A stretch of 64,000 bases of DNA from Demequina sp. GTDB taxonomy: Bacteria; Actinomycetota; Actinomycetes; Actinomycetales; Demequinaceae. The position numbers were made by a program, and so were the translations under genes. The stretch lies in NCBI GenBank assembly GCA_024707205.1, contig JANQAD010000001.1, positions 744,001 to 808,000 of the forward strand, read 5' to 3'. The notes under the pieces are model-generated. The model made no database searches and was not told where the DNA came from. It saw only the letters and a program-made list of their open reading frames with translations. Below are positions 18,377 to 27,463 of this stretch, in pieces; within the stretch, counting starts at the first letter, position 1, and each line of letters begins with the position of its first letter.

Positions 18377-18915
18377 ATGACCAGCATCATCACCGTGTGC
18401 ACCGGCAACATCTGCCGTTCCCCAGCCGCGGAACTGCTGCTGCAAGAGTACCTGGGGCCGGTTGCCGCAGTGTCTTCCGCCGGGACGCACGCGCTGGTTG
18501 GCCGGGGGTACCGGCGGAGATGCTGCTTTGTTTGGATGGGGACGGGATTGACGGGCGCGGGCACGCCGCGCGGCAGTACACGGCCTCGCTGGCGCGTGAA
18601 GCCGATCTGGTGGTGTGCATGACCGCCGAGCACCGGCGCAGGGCCGTAAGCGAGGCGCCGTTCGCGCTGCGCAAGACGTTCATGCTGACCGAGCTGTCCG
18701 AGGCGGCACGTCTTGGTGCTGTTGTCGAAGGCTCGTCGTTGGAGGAGCGCATGGCTTCCGTGCCCGGCGCTGTTTCCGACTTCCGACCTTCTCTCGCTGG
18801 GGTGGCGCTCGCAGACGTGCCCGACCCGTACATGCGATCGCAAGCCGTGTACGACCAGACGTACGCGACGCTGAAGTCCCTCATCGGGGAGGTTGTGGAG
18901 TGGATCAGAGGGTGA
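18377..18915 (+). CDS. Low-molecular-weight protein tyrosine phosphatase, frameshifted
   Basis: About 179 residues when repaired. The N-terminus has VCTGNICRSPAAELL, the CX5R phosphatase loop, and the C-terminus has DVPDPYMRS with the catalytic aspartate. The frame breaks at the GGGGG run 18504-18508; adding one G yields VGRGVPAEMLL. Such phosphatases (Wzb/CpsB functional class) reverse BY-kinase phosphorylation, fitting the locus. GAGGAA precedes the ATG. The CAP gene overlaps its stop (GTGA). Confidence 0.85.
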
Positions 18916-19427
18916 GGCTCTGGCTCTTGGCCGGCGGTGCGGCGCTGGCGTTGGCCGGCTGTACCTCCACGCCAGAGCCGACCGACCAGATCACCTCGAC
19001 TGCGGCCGTGACGCTCGCGTCGCCCTCCGACTATGCGCGCGAGGCGTTTGACCTGGTAAATGCCCAGCGTTCTTCTGCGGGGCTTTCCGCGTTGGTGTGG
19101 AATGACTGCCTGGCCGCGGAGGCTGCGGTGCGCGCGGGGCACACCCTGGATGAGGACAACTTGAGTCACGAGCCACTCCAGGCTGGCTGCACCCCCGGCA
19201 ATGCGGCCGGGGAGAACCTCGCCCGCACGTGGCAGGGTCCGCAGGGCATGGTGGAGCTGTGGCTCAACTCCCCCAGCCACAAGGCGAACATGCTCAAGCC
19301 CACCTGGACCGACTCGGGCATCGGCTGCGTCGCCTACTCCTTCGACGACACGTCGGTCGCCGCCGAGCCGGGCGAGCCGGTAGGCGGCATGGCGTGCAGC
19401 CAACTGTTCGAGGGAAACGCGCCGTAG
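18912..19427 (+). CDS. CAP/SCP-domain lipoprotein
   Basis: A 171-residue protein with a short signal ending in the lipobox LALAGC, a linker, and a CAP domain with AFDLVNAQRSSAGLSALVW, a conserved His near AGHTLD and SPSHKANMLKPTWTDSGIG. Bacterial CAP proteins are extracytoplasmic; their role here is unknown. GTG start overlaps the phosphatase stop by four bases. Confidence 0.85.
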   Translation: MRLWLLAGGAALALAGCTSTPEPTDQITSTAAVTLASPSDYAREAFDLVNAQRSSAGLSALVWNDCLAAEAAVRAGHTLDEDNLSHEPLQAGCTPGNAAGENLARTWQGPQGMVELWLNSPSHKANMLKPTWTDSGIGCVAYSFDDTSVAAEPGEPVGGMACSQLFEGNAP

Positions 19428-19432
19428 CGTCG

Positions 19433-19711
19433 TCATCCAGCGGAGGTGCCCCGCGGAGCGTTGTGTCGAGCCTTCCGGATGGCGTCAAAATCGGCGACAA
19501 TATCGTCCTCGCCAACACCTTGCTCCGCCATCAACGCATGCAGCTGTTCGGTCGCCACCTTGTAGGCCAAGATGGCCTCGGCGCGATCCCCGTGAGTCGG
19601 GATGAACACACCCACGCGACGCCCATGGCGCGTCACCGTCACGGGCTCATCCCCATCGATGTAGTCCGCGAGATCCTGCCGGAACTCACGAACACCCACT
19701 GTCACAGCCAT
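19433..19711 (-). CDS. Phd/YefM-family antitoxin without an adjacent toxin
   Basis: A 92-residue protein beginning MAVTVGVREFRQDLADYI, then EPVTVTRHGRRVGVFIP, the DNA-binding half of Phd/YefM antitoxins. GGAGGT lies six bases before the ATG; an earlier in-frame ATG would run through the operator. The downstream position normally held by the toxin is filled by a convergent CAP gene, so this is an orphan. Confidence 0.8.
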   Translation of the reverse strand: MAVTVGVREFRQDLADYIDGDEPVTVTRHGRRVGVFIPTHGDRAEAILAYKVATEQLHALMAEQGVGEDDIVADFDAIRKARHNAPRGTSAG

Positions 19712-19725
19712 CGCCGACCTCCAGA

Positions 19726-19748
19726 TTGTGTAATCCTTGTGTACACAA
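19726..19748. promoter_or_regulatory. Probable autoregulatory operator of the antitoxin gene
   Basis: A perfect 12-bp palindrome TTGTGTACACAA (19737-19748) and a further half-site TTGTGTA at 19726-19732, 15-22 bp before the antitoxin start. Phd/YefM proteins bind such palindromes to repress their own promoter. Confidence 0.55.
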
Positions 19749-19798
19749 TATCTCAGAGTCGCATCCCCGTCCAACCCCTGCCTAGCGCGGACTCCCGC

Positions 19799-22648
19799 CT
19801 ACAGCCGCTCCGCCAGGAGCTGCGCCAGGTGCACCCCGGAGACACCCGCGAGGTCCTCGGCCTGCGTACGGCACGAGACCCCGTCCGCGATGTACACCGA
19901 TCCCTCCGGCGCCGACCGCAGCGCGGGCAGCAACGAGTTCTCCGCGACCGCGACCGAGACGTCGTAGTGGCCGCGCTCGGTGCCCCAGTTGCCCGCGAGC
20001 CCGCAGCAGCCCGCGGCCTCCGTCACGGTGGCGCCCAGCGAGGCCATGAACTCCCGGTCCGCCTCGAACCCAATCGACGAGTACTGGTGGCAATGCGGCT
20101 GCACCACCGCAGTCACATCCGCAAGCGAAGGCGCCTCCCACCCGGGCCGCGGCTTGACCGGGGCGCGCCCCGTGAGCACCTCCGCGAGCGTGAACGTCGC
20201 GGCGCGCACGGCGTGCGCGCGCGGGTCGTCCGGCAGCAGCTCCACGATGTCGTGCCGCAGCACCCCCATGCACGACGGCTCGACGCCGATGATCGGGATC
20301 CCGTTCACCGCGTAGGGGCCCAGCTCCTCGAGCAGGTGCGAAAGCCGCTTCCGCGCGCCGTCCAACTGCCCGGTGGAGATCCACGTCACCCCGCAGCACG
20401 CATCGCCCGCGGACACCAGCACCTCGAACCCCGCCGCCTCGAGCACCCGCACTATCGCGGCGGGAATCTCCGGCGAGAGCCCGTCCGTGAACGAATCCGC
20501 CCACAGCACCACCCGGTTCTCCGTGGGCGCGCACTTGATCTGGTCGGCCGCCCGGGTGCGGGCAACATCCGACTTCCGGAACGGCTCGCGCGCAAATCGC
20601 GGCAGATTGCGCCGCGTGTCCATCCCAGCCACCCACACCGCCGAACGCTGAATCCAGCGCGGCCGCAGCACCGCGTTCACCACCCCGGGCGCCACCCCAA
20701 TGACCTTCAGCCACCTCGGCAGCCACCCAATCGAGTAGTGCGCCACGGGCCGCGGCTTGCCCCGGTACTGACGGTGCAGCACCTCCGACTTGTACAGCGC
20801 CATGTCGATACCGCTCGGGCAATCCGTAGAACACGCCTTGCAACTCAGGCACAGGTCCAGGCTCTCGCGCACCGCAGGGTCGTTGAGCCCGCGCACCAGC
20901 GTCCCGTTGATCGCGTCCTGAAGCACCCGCGCCCGCCCACGCGTCACATCCTTCTCATCCCCCGTCGCCTGGTACGAGGGGCACATGAACCCACTGCCGC
21001 CGCCAATAGCGTCGGCCCTGCACTTGCCCACGCCCGTGCAGCGGTGCACGGCCTCGCTCAGGTCGCCGTGGTCGTGGGTGAAGGCAAAGCCGCCCGACGC
21101 TAATACCGGTTTCGCGTGCGGCCTCCTCAGGTTCTGGTCCAGGGGGGCGGGGTCCACGAGCACGCCGGGGTTGAGGAGGTTCTGGGGGTCGAAGAGGTGC
21201 TTGACCGCCTTGAACAGCTCGATCGCCTCGGTTGAGTACATCGCGGGCAGCAGCTCCGAGCGCGCGCGGCCGTCGCCGTGCTCTCCGCTCAGCGAACCCC
21301 CGTGCGAGGCGACGAGCGCGGCCGCGTCCTCCATGAATGCGCGCAGGGGCGCGCCGTCCACCTGCAGCGGGATGTCGAGGCGCACGTGGATGCACCCGTC
21401 GCCGAAGTGCCCGAACGGCTGACCCGTCACGCCGTGGCGCTCCATGAGCTGATCGAACTCCCGCAGGTACGCGCCCAGTTGCGCGGGTGGTACCGCCGCG
21501 TCCTCCCACCCGGGCCAGCACTCCTTGTTGTCCTCGGAGCGGCCGGCGAGACCGGCGCCGTCGGCGCGAATCGACCACAGCTGAGCGGCCTCGCGCGCGT
21601 CCTCTATATAGCGGTACGACGCGGTGCCGGCATCGCGGGTGAGGGCCGCCAGAGTCGCCCGCGCCTCCTCCTCCGAGTCCGCGCCAACCTCCACGAAGAG
21701 CCAGCCGGCGCCGTCGGGCAGCTGCGGGATGCCGCCGCCGCGCGCCTTGGCGACCCGCTCCACGAGCCGCGCGTCCAGTCCTTCCACCGCGTGGGGCTTG
21801 TGGGGGAGCATGCCGAGCACGGCGTCGGCCGCGGCGGGCATGTCCGGGTAGGCGAAGACGGCCGTGAGGCGATGCGGGGCGATGGGGACCAGGCGCACCG
21901 TGGCCCGCGTGACCGTGGCGAGCGTGCCCTCCGAGCCGACGAGGAAGCGCGCGAGGCTGCCGCCCAGCTCGGGGAGCAGGTGCTCCAGGGAGTAGCCGCT
22001 GACCTGGCGGCTGAAGCGGCCGAACTCGGTGCGGATGAGCGCGAGATTGGCCTTGACGAGCTCATCGAGGCCGGGGACGTCCGCGAGGGTGCTGATGCGG
22101 CGGCCGGTGCCGTCGATGGCGTGGAGTGCGGTGATGTTGTCCGAGGTGCGGCCGTAGGCGACGGCGTGGGGGCCGCAGGCGTTGTTGCCGATCATGCCGC
22201 CGAAGGTGGCGCGGGTGCTGGTGCTGGGGTCGGGGCCGAAGCGGAGGCCGGTGGACTTCAAGTGGCGCTGGAGGGTGTCCATGATGACGCCGGGCTCAAC
22301 CGTCGCGGTGCGCGCCTCGACGTCCACGTCAAGGATGCGCGTGAGGTGACGGCTGGTGTCGATGACCAGGCCGGGGCCGATCGCGTTGCCGGCCACCGAG
22401 GTGCCGCCGCCGCGCATCGTGATGGGGAGCTGGAGCTCGCGGGCGGCGTCGAGGGTGGCCTCGAGGTCAGCGGCGTCCTTGGGGTAGGCGACGGCCTGCG
22501 GGACCACGCGGTAGTTGGACGCGTCTGTGGAATATTCGGCGCGGCGGCGGGCGGTGGTCTCGACGTCGCCGTCGATGCGGAGCCTCAGCGCTGCGACGGC
22601 GTTGTCCACGGCGCCCTTCGACGCAGCTCGGTGGTCGGTCGCGGTCAC
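19799..22648 (-). CDS. FAD-linked oxidase with Fe-S and CCG domains (D-2-hydroxyacid dehydrogenase type)
   Basis: A 949-residue fusion. Residues about 50-450 form the FAD-binding PCMH/oxidase-4 domain (MRGGGTSVAGNAIGPG, GNNACGPHAV, SGEHGDGRARSELL), followed by Fe-S motifs CTGVGKCRAD and CLSCKACSTDCPSG, and two CCG repeats (GDACCGV, AAGCCGLAG). This architecture is typical of membrane-linked D-lactate or D-2-hydroxyglutarate-type dehydrogenases. I chose the GTG giving VTATDHRAASKG; the extra 37 upstream residues look spurious. Confidence 0.9.
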   Translation of the reverse strand: MTATDHRAASKGAVDNAVAALRLRIDGDVETTARRRAEYSTDASNYRVVPQAVAYPKDAADLEATLDAARELQLPITMRGGGTSVAGNAIGPGLVIDTSRHLTRILDVDVEARTATVEPGVIMDTLQRHLKSTGLRFGPDPSTSTRATFGGMIGNNACGPHAVAYGRTSDNITALHAIDGTGRRISTLADVPGLDELVKANLALIRTEFGRFSRQVSGYSLEHLLPELGGSLARFLVGSEGTLATVTRATVRLVPIAPHRLTAVFAYPDMPAAADAVLGMLPHKPHAVEGLDARLVERVAKARGGGIPQLPDGAGWLFVEVGADSEEEARATLAALTRDAGTASYRYIEDAREAAQLWSIRADGAGLAGRSEDNKECWPGWEDAAVPPAQLGAYLREFDQLMERHGVTGQPFGHFGDGCIHVRLDIPLQVDGAPLRAFMEDAAALVASHGGSLSGEHGDGRARSELLPAMYSTEAIELFKAVKHLFDPQNLLNPGVLVDPAPLDQNLRRPHAKPVLASGGFAFTHDHGDLSEAVHRCTGVGKCRADAIGGGSGFMCPSYQATGDEKDVTRGRARVLQDAINGTLVRGLNDPAVRESLDLCLSCKACSTDCPSGIDMALYKSEVLHRQYRGKPRPVAHYSIGWLPRWLKVIGVAPGVVNAVLRPRWIQRSAVWVAGMDTRRNLPRFAREPFRKSDVARTRAADQIKCAPTENRVVLWADSFTDGLSPEIPAAIVRVLEAAGFEVLVSAGDACCGVTWISTGQLDGARKRLSHLLEELGPYAVNGIPIIGVEPSCMGVLRHDIVELLPDDPRAHAVRAATFTLAEVLTGRAPVKPRPGWEAPSLADVTAVVQPHCHQYSSIGFEADREFMASLGATVTEAAGCCGLAGNWGTERGHYDVSVAVAENSLLPALRSAPEGSVYIADGVSCRTQAEDLAGVSGVHLAQLLAERL

Positions 22649-23086
22649 GGCGCCATTCTTCCATGGGGGGTGTCGGGCTCTGGGAGGGCCACACGTCCCG
22701 GGGTGTGTGAGGGTGCGATCCCACCAGGGAGAACCGGATATCGGGGGTTTTCGGGCCAAGAGCGGCCAGAAATGGCGGAAATCCGGTTCTCAGTCGTGGG
22801 CAACTGGTGGGGAACTGGTGGAAGTGCCCAGGGCGACTTGTCCGAAATGCCCGAGACAGCGTCGGGCCTGGTAAATACCGACAAAACGGAAAAGGTTGTA
22901 GCGACACGCCGCCCACTTTCCATTTTCTTCTGTCACATCCTTCACACCCGTATACATAGGTCAATCGGCGTATCGCCGCTCTGTCGACCGCGTTGACGCT
23001 GCCCTCCGCCGGTCATTGGATGGCCTCAGCCGGGTGGAACGAGCGCGCTAGGACAACGTGCTCAAGGCCCCGGCTGGGAGGACATC
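22649..23086. other. Intergenic region of 438 bp
   Basis: No credible gene. It holds an 11-bp inverted repeat (22729-22791), one copy of the GCCCGACGCT word on the minus strand (22858-22867), and an AT-richer stretch around 22920-22965 that may carry the promoter of the surface-protein gene. Confidence 0.6.
22729..22791. repeat. Long inverted repeat, 11-bp arms with 41-nt spacer
   Basis: GAGAACCGGAT and ATCCGGTTCTC are perfect complements. The spacer contains GGGCCAAGAGCGGCC, which can form an inner stem. Confidence 0.6.
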
Positions 23087-25633
23087 ATGCTGAGGAAATT
23101 CTTCACAAACGCAACGACCGTTGCGCGCTCTATCTTCACGCCCCACCACACCAGAGCTCAGGGCGGATTCACGGTGCGCAGCAAGGTGCTCGCCGCCGTG
23201 AGCGCCCTGCTGATGGCGATCGGCGTGACCACCGTGGTCGGCACCGCTGCCGCCGCGCACACGCAAGACCTGACCGTGACCGCCAAGTGTCTGCCTGATG
23301 GCACTGTGGACCTGACCTACACCCTCAACACCGCCAACGTGCCTAGCGGCAAGGTCGGCAAGGTGGAGACGTCGACCGGCGTCACCGGCGCCGCGTTCAA
23401 GAACGGCTGGAACCACGGCTCGTTCAGCGACTGGAACACGCGCACCACCACGCTGTCGCCTGACGCGGGCATGTCGTGGACCGTCAACGTTCCCAACTTC
23501 ACGGGCAACGGTCCGTGGGAGTACGTCTACACCACGTGGACGAAGGCCCGTACGGACGACGTTGTGGTCAAGTCGGACACTCGCGCTGAGGGCTTCAAGG
23601 GTTGCGCGCCCGCCACTACCAGCGTCACTCCCGTGAACCCCACCATCGTGGACAAGTGCGGCACCGACGACGACACGGTGACGCTGCCCTCTGACACGAG
23701 CGCTATCAAGTACTCCAAGTCTGGCGGCTACGTCTACGCGAGCCTCAAGAGCAGCTCGTACGTGTGGGGTGCCACTCCCTCCGGCTGGGCCGTGGACGGC
23801 TCCAAGCTCAAGTACAAGCTGCCGGACTTCGACACCACGCCGTGCAGCATCAAGGTTGTCCCCGCGGACCCCACCATCGTGGACAAGTGCGGCGTGGACA
23901 ACGACACCGTCACGTTCGCCAGCACCACGGGCGTCACCTACACCCGCGTGGGCGACTACGTGGTGGCCACGCTCGCGGACGGCTACGTCTGGGGCAACAC
24001 GCCGAGCGGCTGGAAGGACGGCTCCAACGGCACGCTGAAGTACAAGGTCAAGCTGAGCGACAAGCCCTGCTACGTGATCGTCGCGTGGGCCATGCCGTCA
24101 TGGAACGGATCCACGACCCCCTCGTGGCCGCAGACCTATGTGACGAGCGAGAAGCAGACCGAGCCCAACCTCGCGGCGCTCGACGATGACCTCGACGCGA
24201 TCGGCTACGGCTGCTACCAGGTGGACATCTACTACGACAGCCAGACCACCACGGACCTCATTGCCGGCGGTCACCTCACCGGACCCAGCAACCCGCCGGA
24301 GGACCTGATCAGCGGCGGCTGGGGTACCGCGTACAAGCTGTACAAGGTCGGCAACTCCTGCGAGCCGCCCAAGGTTGACATCTGTGTCTACAAGGACGGC
24401 AAGGCCAAGCAGAAGACGATCCTGCTGTCCGAGCTCAAGGACACCGACATCCGCTGGGTGAACGGCAACGAGTGCACGCCGCCCACCAGCTACTGCGTGT
24501 ACACGGATGGCTCGGCTCACGAGGTGTCCGTCCCCGCTGGGACCAACCCGCCTCAGGGCGCACCGCTGTGGGTGAACGGCAACGAGTGCACGCCGCCCAC
24601 CAGCTACTGCGTCTACTCCGACGGCTCGGCTCACGAGGTGTCCGTCCCCGCTGGCACCACGCCACCTGAGGGCGCACCGCTGTGGGTGAACGGCAACGAG
24701 TGCACGCCGCCCACCAGCTACTGCGTCTACACGGACGGCTCCGCTAACGAGGTCTCCGTGCCCGCAGGCACCACGCCTCCCGAGGGCGCACCGCTGTGGG
24801 TGAACGGCAACGAGTGCACGCCACCCACCAGCTACTGCGTCTACACGGACGGCACGGCCAACGAGGTGTCTGTCCCGGCCGGCACCACGCCTCCCGAGGG
24901 CGCACCGCTGTGGGTGAACGGCAACGAGTGCACGCCGCCCACCGACTACTGCGTGTACACGTCGCCGGACGCGACGGGTCACCTGGTCTCGGTTCCGGCC
25001 GGCGGCGAGGTGCCCGAGGGCGCCACGCCGTGGACTGGAAGCGGCGACGACTGCACCCCTGACGTGTGCCCCAACATCGTCGGCAACCAGCCCGTGATCC
25101 CGGAGGGCCTGCAGTTCTTCAAGACCGAGAACGGCGCGAAGTGTGGGACGCCTCCCACGCTTGAGGGAACCCTCGTCTCCTCGATCTGCGAGTCCGACGT
25201 GCCGTGGATCGACTACGAGATCAAGTTGAACGACCCCTACGGCGTCAGCACGAACACCACGGGCAACGCCACGTTCACCTTCTATGCCACCGGAACCACC
25301 GAGACCTTTACCAAGGTGGTGCCGATCGGCAGCGGACGGTTCCTGTGGCCCGGCGCCACGGCCACCGACAACGGCGACGGGACCTACACCGCCACCGGCT
25401 GGCCCGGTTGGGAACTCCAGGATGGCGAATGGGTGTCAGTTGGCACCGACAACTACGGCTGGACTAGGGACGGAGTCACCGTTCTCGTGGAGGTCAACCC
25501 CACGATGACCGTGTCGCTCGAGTACCCGCCGCCAACCGAGCTCTGCGTGGCCGGTCCCCCCACCGAGGTCCACAACGAGCTGGACGCTCCGCCCGCTAGC
25601 GCGGTCGAAGCGGAGGCGCAATACGCGGGATAG
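23087..25633 (+). CDS. Large secreted repeat protein
   Basis: An 848-residue protein with a long N-terminus and a signal helix (VLAAVSALLMAIGVTTVVG) ending in AAAAHTQ. After a first domain come two related modules, each opening with PTIVDKCG and closing with VWG-TPSGW-KYK, then a central domain, and four near-identical 38-residue repeats (YCVYTDGSA, PAGTTPPEGAPLWVNGNECT). A C-terminal beta-rich domain follows. Each repeat holds two cysteines. There is no LPXTG-like signal or anchor helix, so it may be released or wall-bound non-covalently. GGAGG precedes the ATG. Confidence 0.85.
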   Translation: MLRKFFTNATTVARSIFTPHHTRAQGGFTVRSKVLAAVSALLMAIGVTTVVGTAAAAHTQDLTVTAKCLPDGTVDLTYTLNTANVPSGKVGKVETSTGVTGAAFKNGWNHGSFSDWNTRTTTLSPDAGMSWTVNVPNFTGNGPWEYVYTTWTKARTDDVVVKSDTRAEGFKGCAPATTSVTPVNPTIVDKCGTDDDTVTLPSDTSAIKYSKSGGYVYASLKSSSYVWGATPSGWAVDGSKLKYKLPDFDTTPCSIKVVPADPTIVDKCGVDNDTVTFASTTGVTYTRVGDYVVATLADGYVWGNTPSGWKDGSNGTLKYKVKLSDKPCYVIVAWAMPSWNGSTTPSWPQTYVTSEKQTEPNLAALDDDLDAIGYGCYQVDIYYDSQTTTDLIAGGHLTGPSNPPEDLISGGWGTAYKLYKVGNSCEPPKVDICVYKDGKAKQKTILLSELKDTDIRWVNGNECTPPTSYCVYTDGSAHEVSVPAGTNPPQGAPLWVNGNECTPPTSYCVYSDGSAHEVSVPAGTTPPEGAPLWVNGNECTPPTSYCVYTDGSANEVSVPAGTTPPEGAPLWVNGNECTPPTSYCVYTDGTANEVSVPAGTTPPEGAPLWVNGNECTPPTDYCVYTSPDATGHLVSVPAGGEVPEGATPWTGSGDDCTPDVCPNIVGNQPVIPEGLQFFKTENGAKCGTPPTLEGTLVSSICESDVPWIDYEIKLNDPYGVSTNTTGNATFTFYATGTTETFTKVVPIGSGRFLWPGATATDNGDGTYTATGWPGWELQDGEWVSVGTDNYGWTRDGVTVLVEVNPTMTVSLEYPPPTELCVAGPPTEVHNELDAPPASAVEAEAQYAG
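24488..24943 (+). repeat. Four tandem 114-bp coding repeats
   Basis: Units start at 24488, 24602, 24716 and 24830; a diverged fifth unit follows at 24944 and a partial one precedes. Each encodes 38 residues beginning SYCVY. Most differences are synonymous or affect H/N and N/T positions, suggesting recent expansion. Confidence 0.9.
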
Positions 25634-25650
25634 TCCACCTGCGAGCGCCG

Positions 25651-25689
25651 CGGCCCTCCCCCGTCTCAGCCGGGGGAGGGCCGTTTTCC
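25651..25689 (+). terminator. Rho-independent terminator
   Basis: A perfect 13-bp stem (CGGCCCTCCCCCG with CGGGGGAGGGCCG) and seven-base loop, followed by TTTTCC, just after the surface-protein gene. Confidence 0.9.
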
Positions 25690-25693
25690 TTAG

Positions 25694-25699
25694 TAGGGT
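25694..25699 (+). promoter_or_regulatory. -10 element (TAGGGT) for leaderless serine hydrolase
   Basis: TAGGGT lies six bases before the ATG, directly behind the terminator of the preceding gene. Confidence 0.45.
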
Positions 25700-25705
25700 G
25701 GTGAC

Positions 25706-26707
25706 ATGGGCCTGCCCGACGCTGTGGCTGAGGCCGTCGCCAACGTCGCCGACGGCTTTGCCGGCGTGGCGGTCGTAGACGGGGCGCATGGGCGCGAATT
25801 CTCGCTGTGCTCGGGCCTGGCGAACCGCGCGTACTCGTTGCCCTTCACGGAGGCCACGCGGTTTGGGGTGGCCTCCGGGTCCAAGACATTCACCGCGATC
25901 ATCGTGCTTCGCCTCGTGGAGCGCGGGGTCTTGTCGCTTTCGGTACCCGTGCGCGCGTGGCTGGGCGAAGACCTTTCCCTTATCGCGCCCGAGGTGACGC
26001 TCGAGCATCTCCTGACCCACACGTCGGGCATAGGCGACTACCTCGATGAGGAGGAGCTGGAACCAGACGCGTACGTGCTGACGCGGCCCGTGCACGAGTA
26101 CGTGACCACCGAGGACTTCCTGCCAGATCTCGAGGGACACCCGCAGGTGACCCCACCCGGTTCGACGTTTGTCTACAACAACGGCGGGTTCGTGGTCGCG
26201 GCGCTGGTGGCGGAGCGGGCGTCTGGTCTGTCCTATGCGGAGTTGGTGGAGTCTGAGGTGGTGACGCCGGCCGGGCTCGTCGAGACCGGCATGCTGCGCA
26301 GCGACTCGCTGCCCGCCGACGTGGCGGTGGGCTACGTGGAGCGCGAAGGGCTGCGCTCCAATGTGCTGCACCTGCCGCTCATCGGCTCCGGGGATGGGTG
26401 TGCGGTGTCCTCGGCGGCGGATGTGGGGCGGTTCTGGGATGCGCTGCTTGGGGGCGCGCTCGTGTCGGCGGAGTCGCTCGAGATGATGACCACGCCGCGA
26501 CCGGGATCCGTTGCCGAGGGCATGCGGTACGGGATGGGGATGTGGCTGCACGGGACCGGGCCGGCGCTGATCATGGAGGGCTGCGATGTGGGGGTCTCGT
26601 TCCGGTCGACGCGGGACCCGGAGTCCGGGCTGACGGCGACCGTCTACGGCAACACGTGGGACATGGCGTGGGACGTGGCCAAGGCGCTCGACGGGCTGTT
26701 CGAGTAG
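25706..26707 (+). CDS. Serine hydrolase, class C beta-lactamase fold
   Basis: A 333-residue cytoplasmic-looking protein without a signal peptide. It shows SGSKTFTA (S-x-x-K nucleophile, about residue 57), VYNNGGFV (Y-x-N) and a late HGTGPAL in place of the KTG motif, with LLTHTSGIGDY typical of the family. Function may be esterase or peptidase rather than beta-lactamase. The GCCCGACGCT word overlaps codons 4-6. Leaderless ATG. Confidence 0.85.
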   Translation: MGLPDAVAEAVANVADGFAGVAVVDGAHGREFSLCSGLANRAYSLPFTEATRFGVASGSKTFTAIIVLRLVERGVLSLSVPVRAWLGEDLSLIAPEVTLEHLLTHTSGIGDYLDEEELEPDAYVLTRPVHEYVTTEDFLPDLEGHPQVTPPGSTFVYNNGGFVVAALVAERASGLSYAELVESEVVTPAGLVETGMLRSDSLPADVAVGYVEREGLRSNVLHLPLIGSGDGCAVSSAADVGRFWDALLGGALVSAESLEMMTTPRPGSVAEGMRYGMGMWLHGTGPALIMEGCDVGVSFRSTRDPESGLTATVYGNTWDMAWDVAKALDGLFE

Positions 26708-26718
26708 GGGGCGTTGTT

Positions 26719-27456
26719 GTGCGGGTGCTTGGATCCCTCATTGCGGCGACGGGCGCGCTGATCCTCGCGGGATGCGCATCCGCTTCGCCGAGCTTCAATG
26801 ACGCCTCGCACTACTTGTGCCTCCAGCACACGATCGACGCGGACGTGCTCGCCGCGCGCACACCGGTTGAGGACCTCACGGGCGACGCCGCGACCATGCT
26901 CGCCAAGGCGCAATGGGACGACGGCACCCCGTTGCCCCTGGACCCCAACGCGGGGTGGGTGCTCGCGGGTCAAGAAGACGAGAGTCTGCTGATCATCCGG
27001 CCGTTGGCGGAGGGAGAGGCCGCAGGCGTTGGCCTCCCAGGATCCGATCACGAGATCATCGAGATCTCGCGCCTGCACGGCACCAATACCGACCCGGACG
27101 CCTGGTACGTGACGTCCAACAGTGTCTGCCCGCTCACGATCGACCTTGGCGGGCTCACCGTGCCCACGGTCGGCCTCGATCCGGCGCACATGCCCAGCAG
27201 CGACACCACGGAACTCAACCTCCTCGTGACGGAGAGCGGGTGCAATTCGGGCCAGAATGCCGACGGCCGGGTGAAGCTGGTCTCGCTCGATGAGACTGAC
27301 GACACGGTGACTGTGACGATCGGGGTGAAGTCACGCGGCGGCTCGCAGACCTGCCCCAGCAATCCAGCGACGCCGTTCACGGTGAAGCTTGCCACACCCC
27401 TCGGAGACCGGACGCTCATGGACGGGACGCGCGGCGTGAAGCTCACCTCGCCGTGA
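26719..27456 (+). CDS. Lipoprotein of unknown function
   Basis: A 245-residue protein with signal sequence and lipobox LILAGC. The mature part has scattered cysteines (HYLCLQH, NSVCPLTID, ESGCNSG, SQTCPS) and a beta-rich pattern; I recognise no family. GTG start after GGGGG; a second GTG two codons on is possible. It follows the serine hydrolase by 11 bp and may be co-transcribed. Confidence 0.7.
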   Translation: MRVLGSLIAATGALILAGCASASPSFNDASHYLCLQHTIDADVLAARTPVEDLTGDAATMLAKAQWDDGTPLPLDPNAGWVLAGQEDESLLIIRPLAEGEAAGVGLPGSDHEIIEISRLHGTNTDPDAWYVTSNSVCPLTIDLGGLTVPTVGLDPAHMPSSDTTELNLLVTESGCNSGQNADGRVKLVSLDETDDTVTVTIGVKSRGGSQTCPSNPATPFTVKLATPLGDRTLMDGTRGVKLTSP

Positions 27457-27463
27457 CGAGCAC

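Noticed and set aside
19229..22996. Two very long plus-strand open frames (over 570 codons each) across the FAD/Fe-S gene
   Set aside because: They are antisense to a well-supported 949-residue enzyme; their translations are Arg/Gly/His-rich low-complexity, typical of GC-rich shadow frames.
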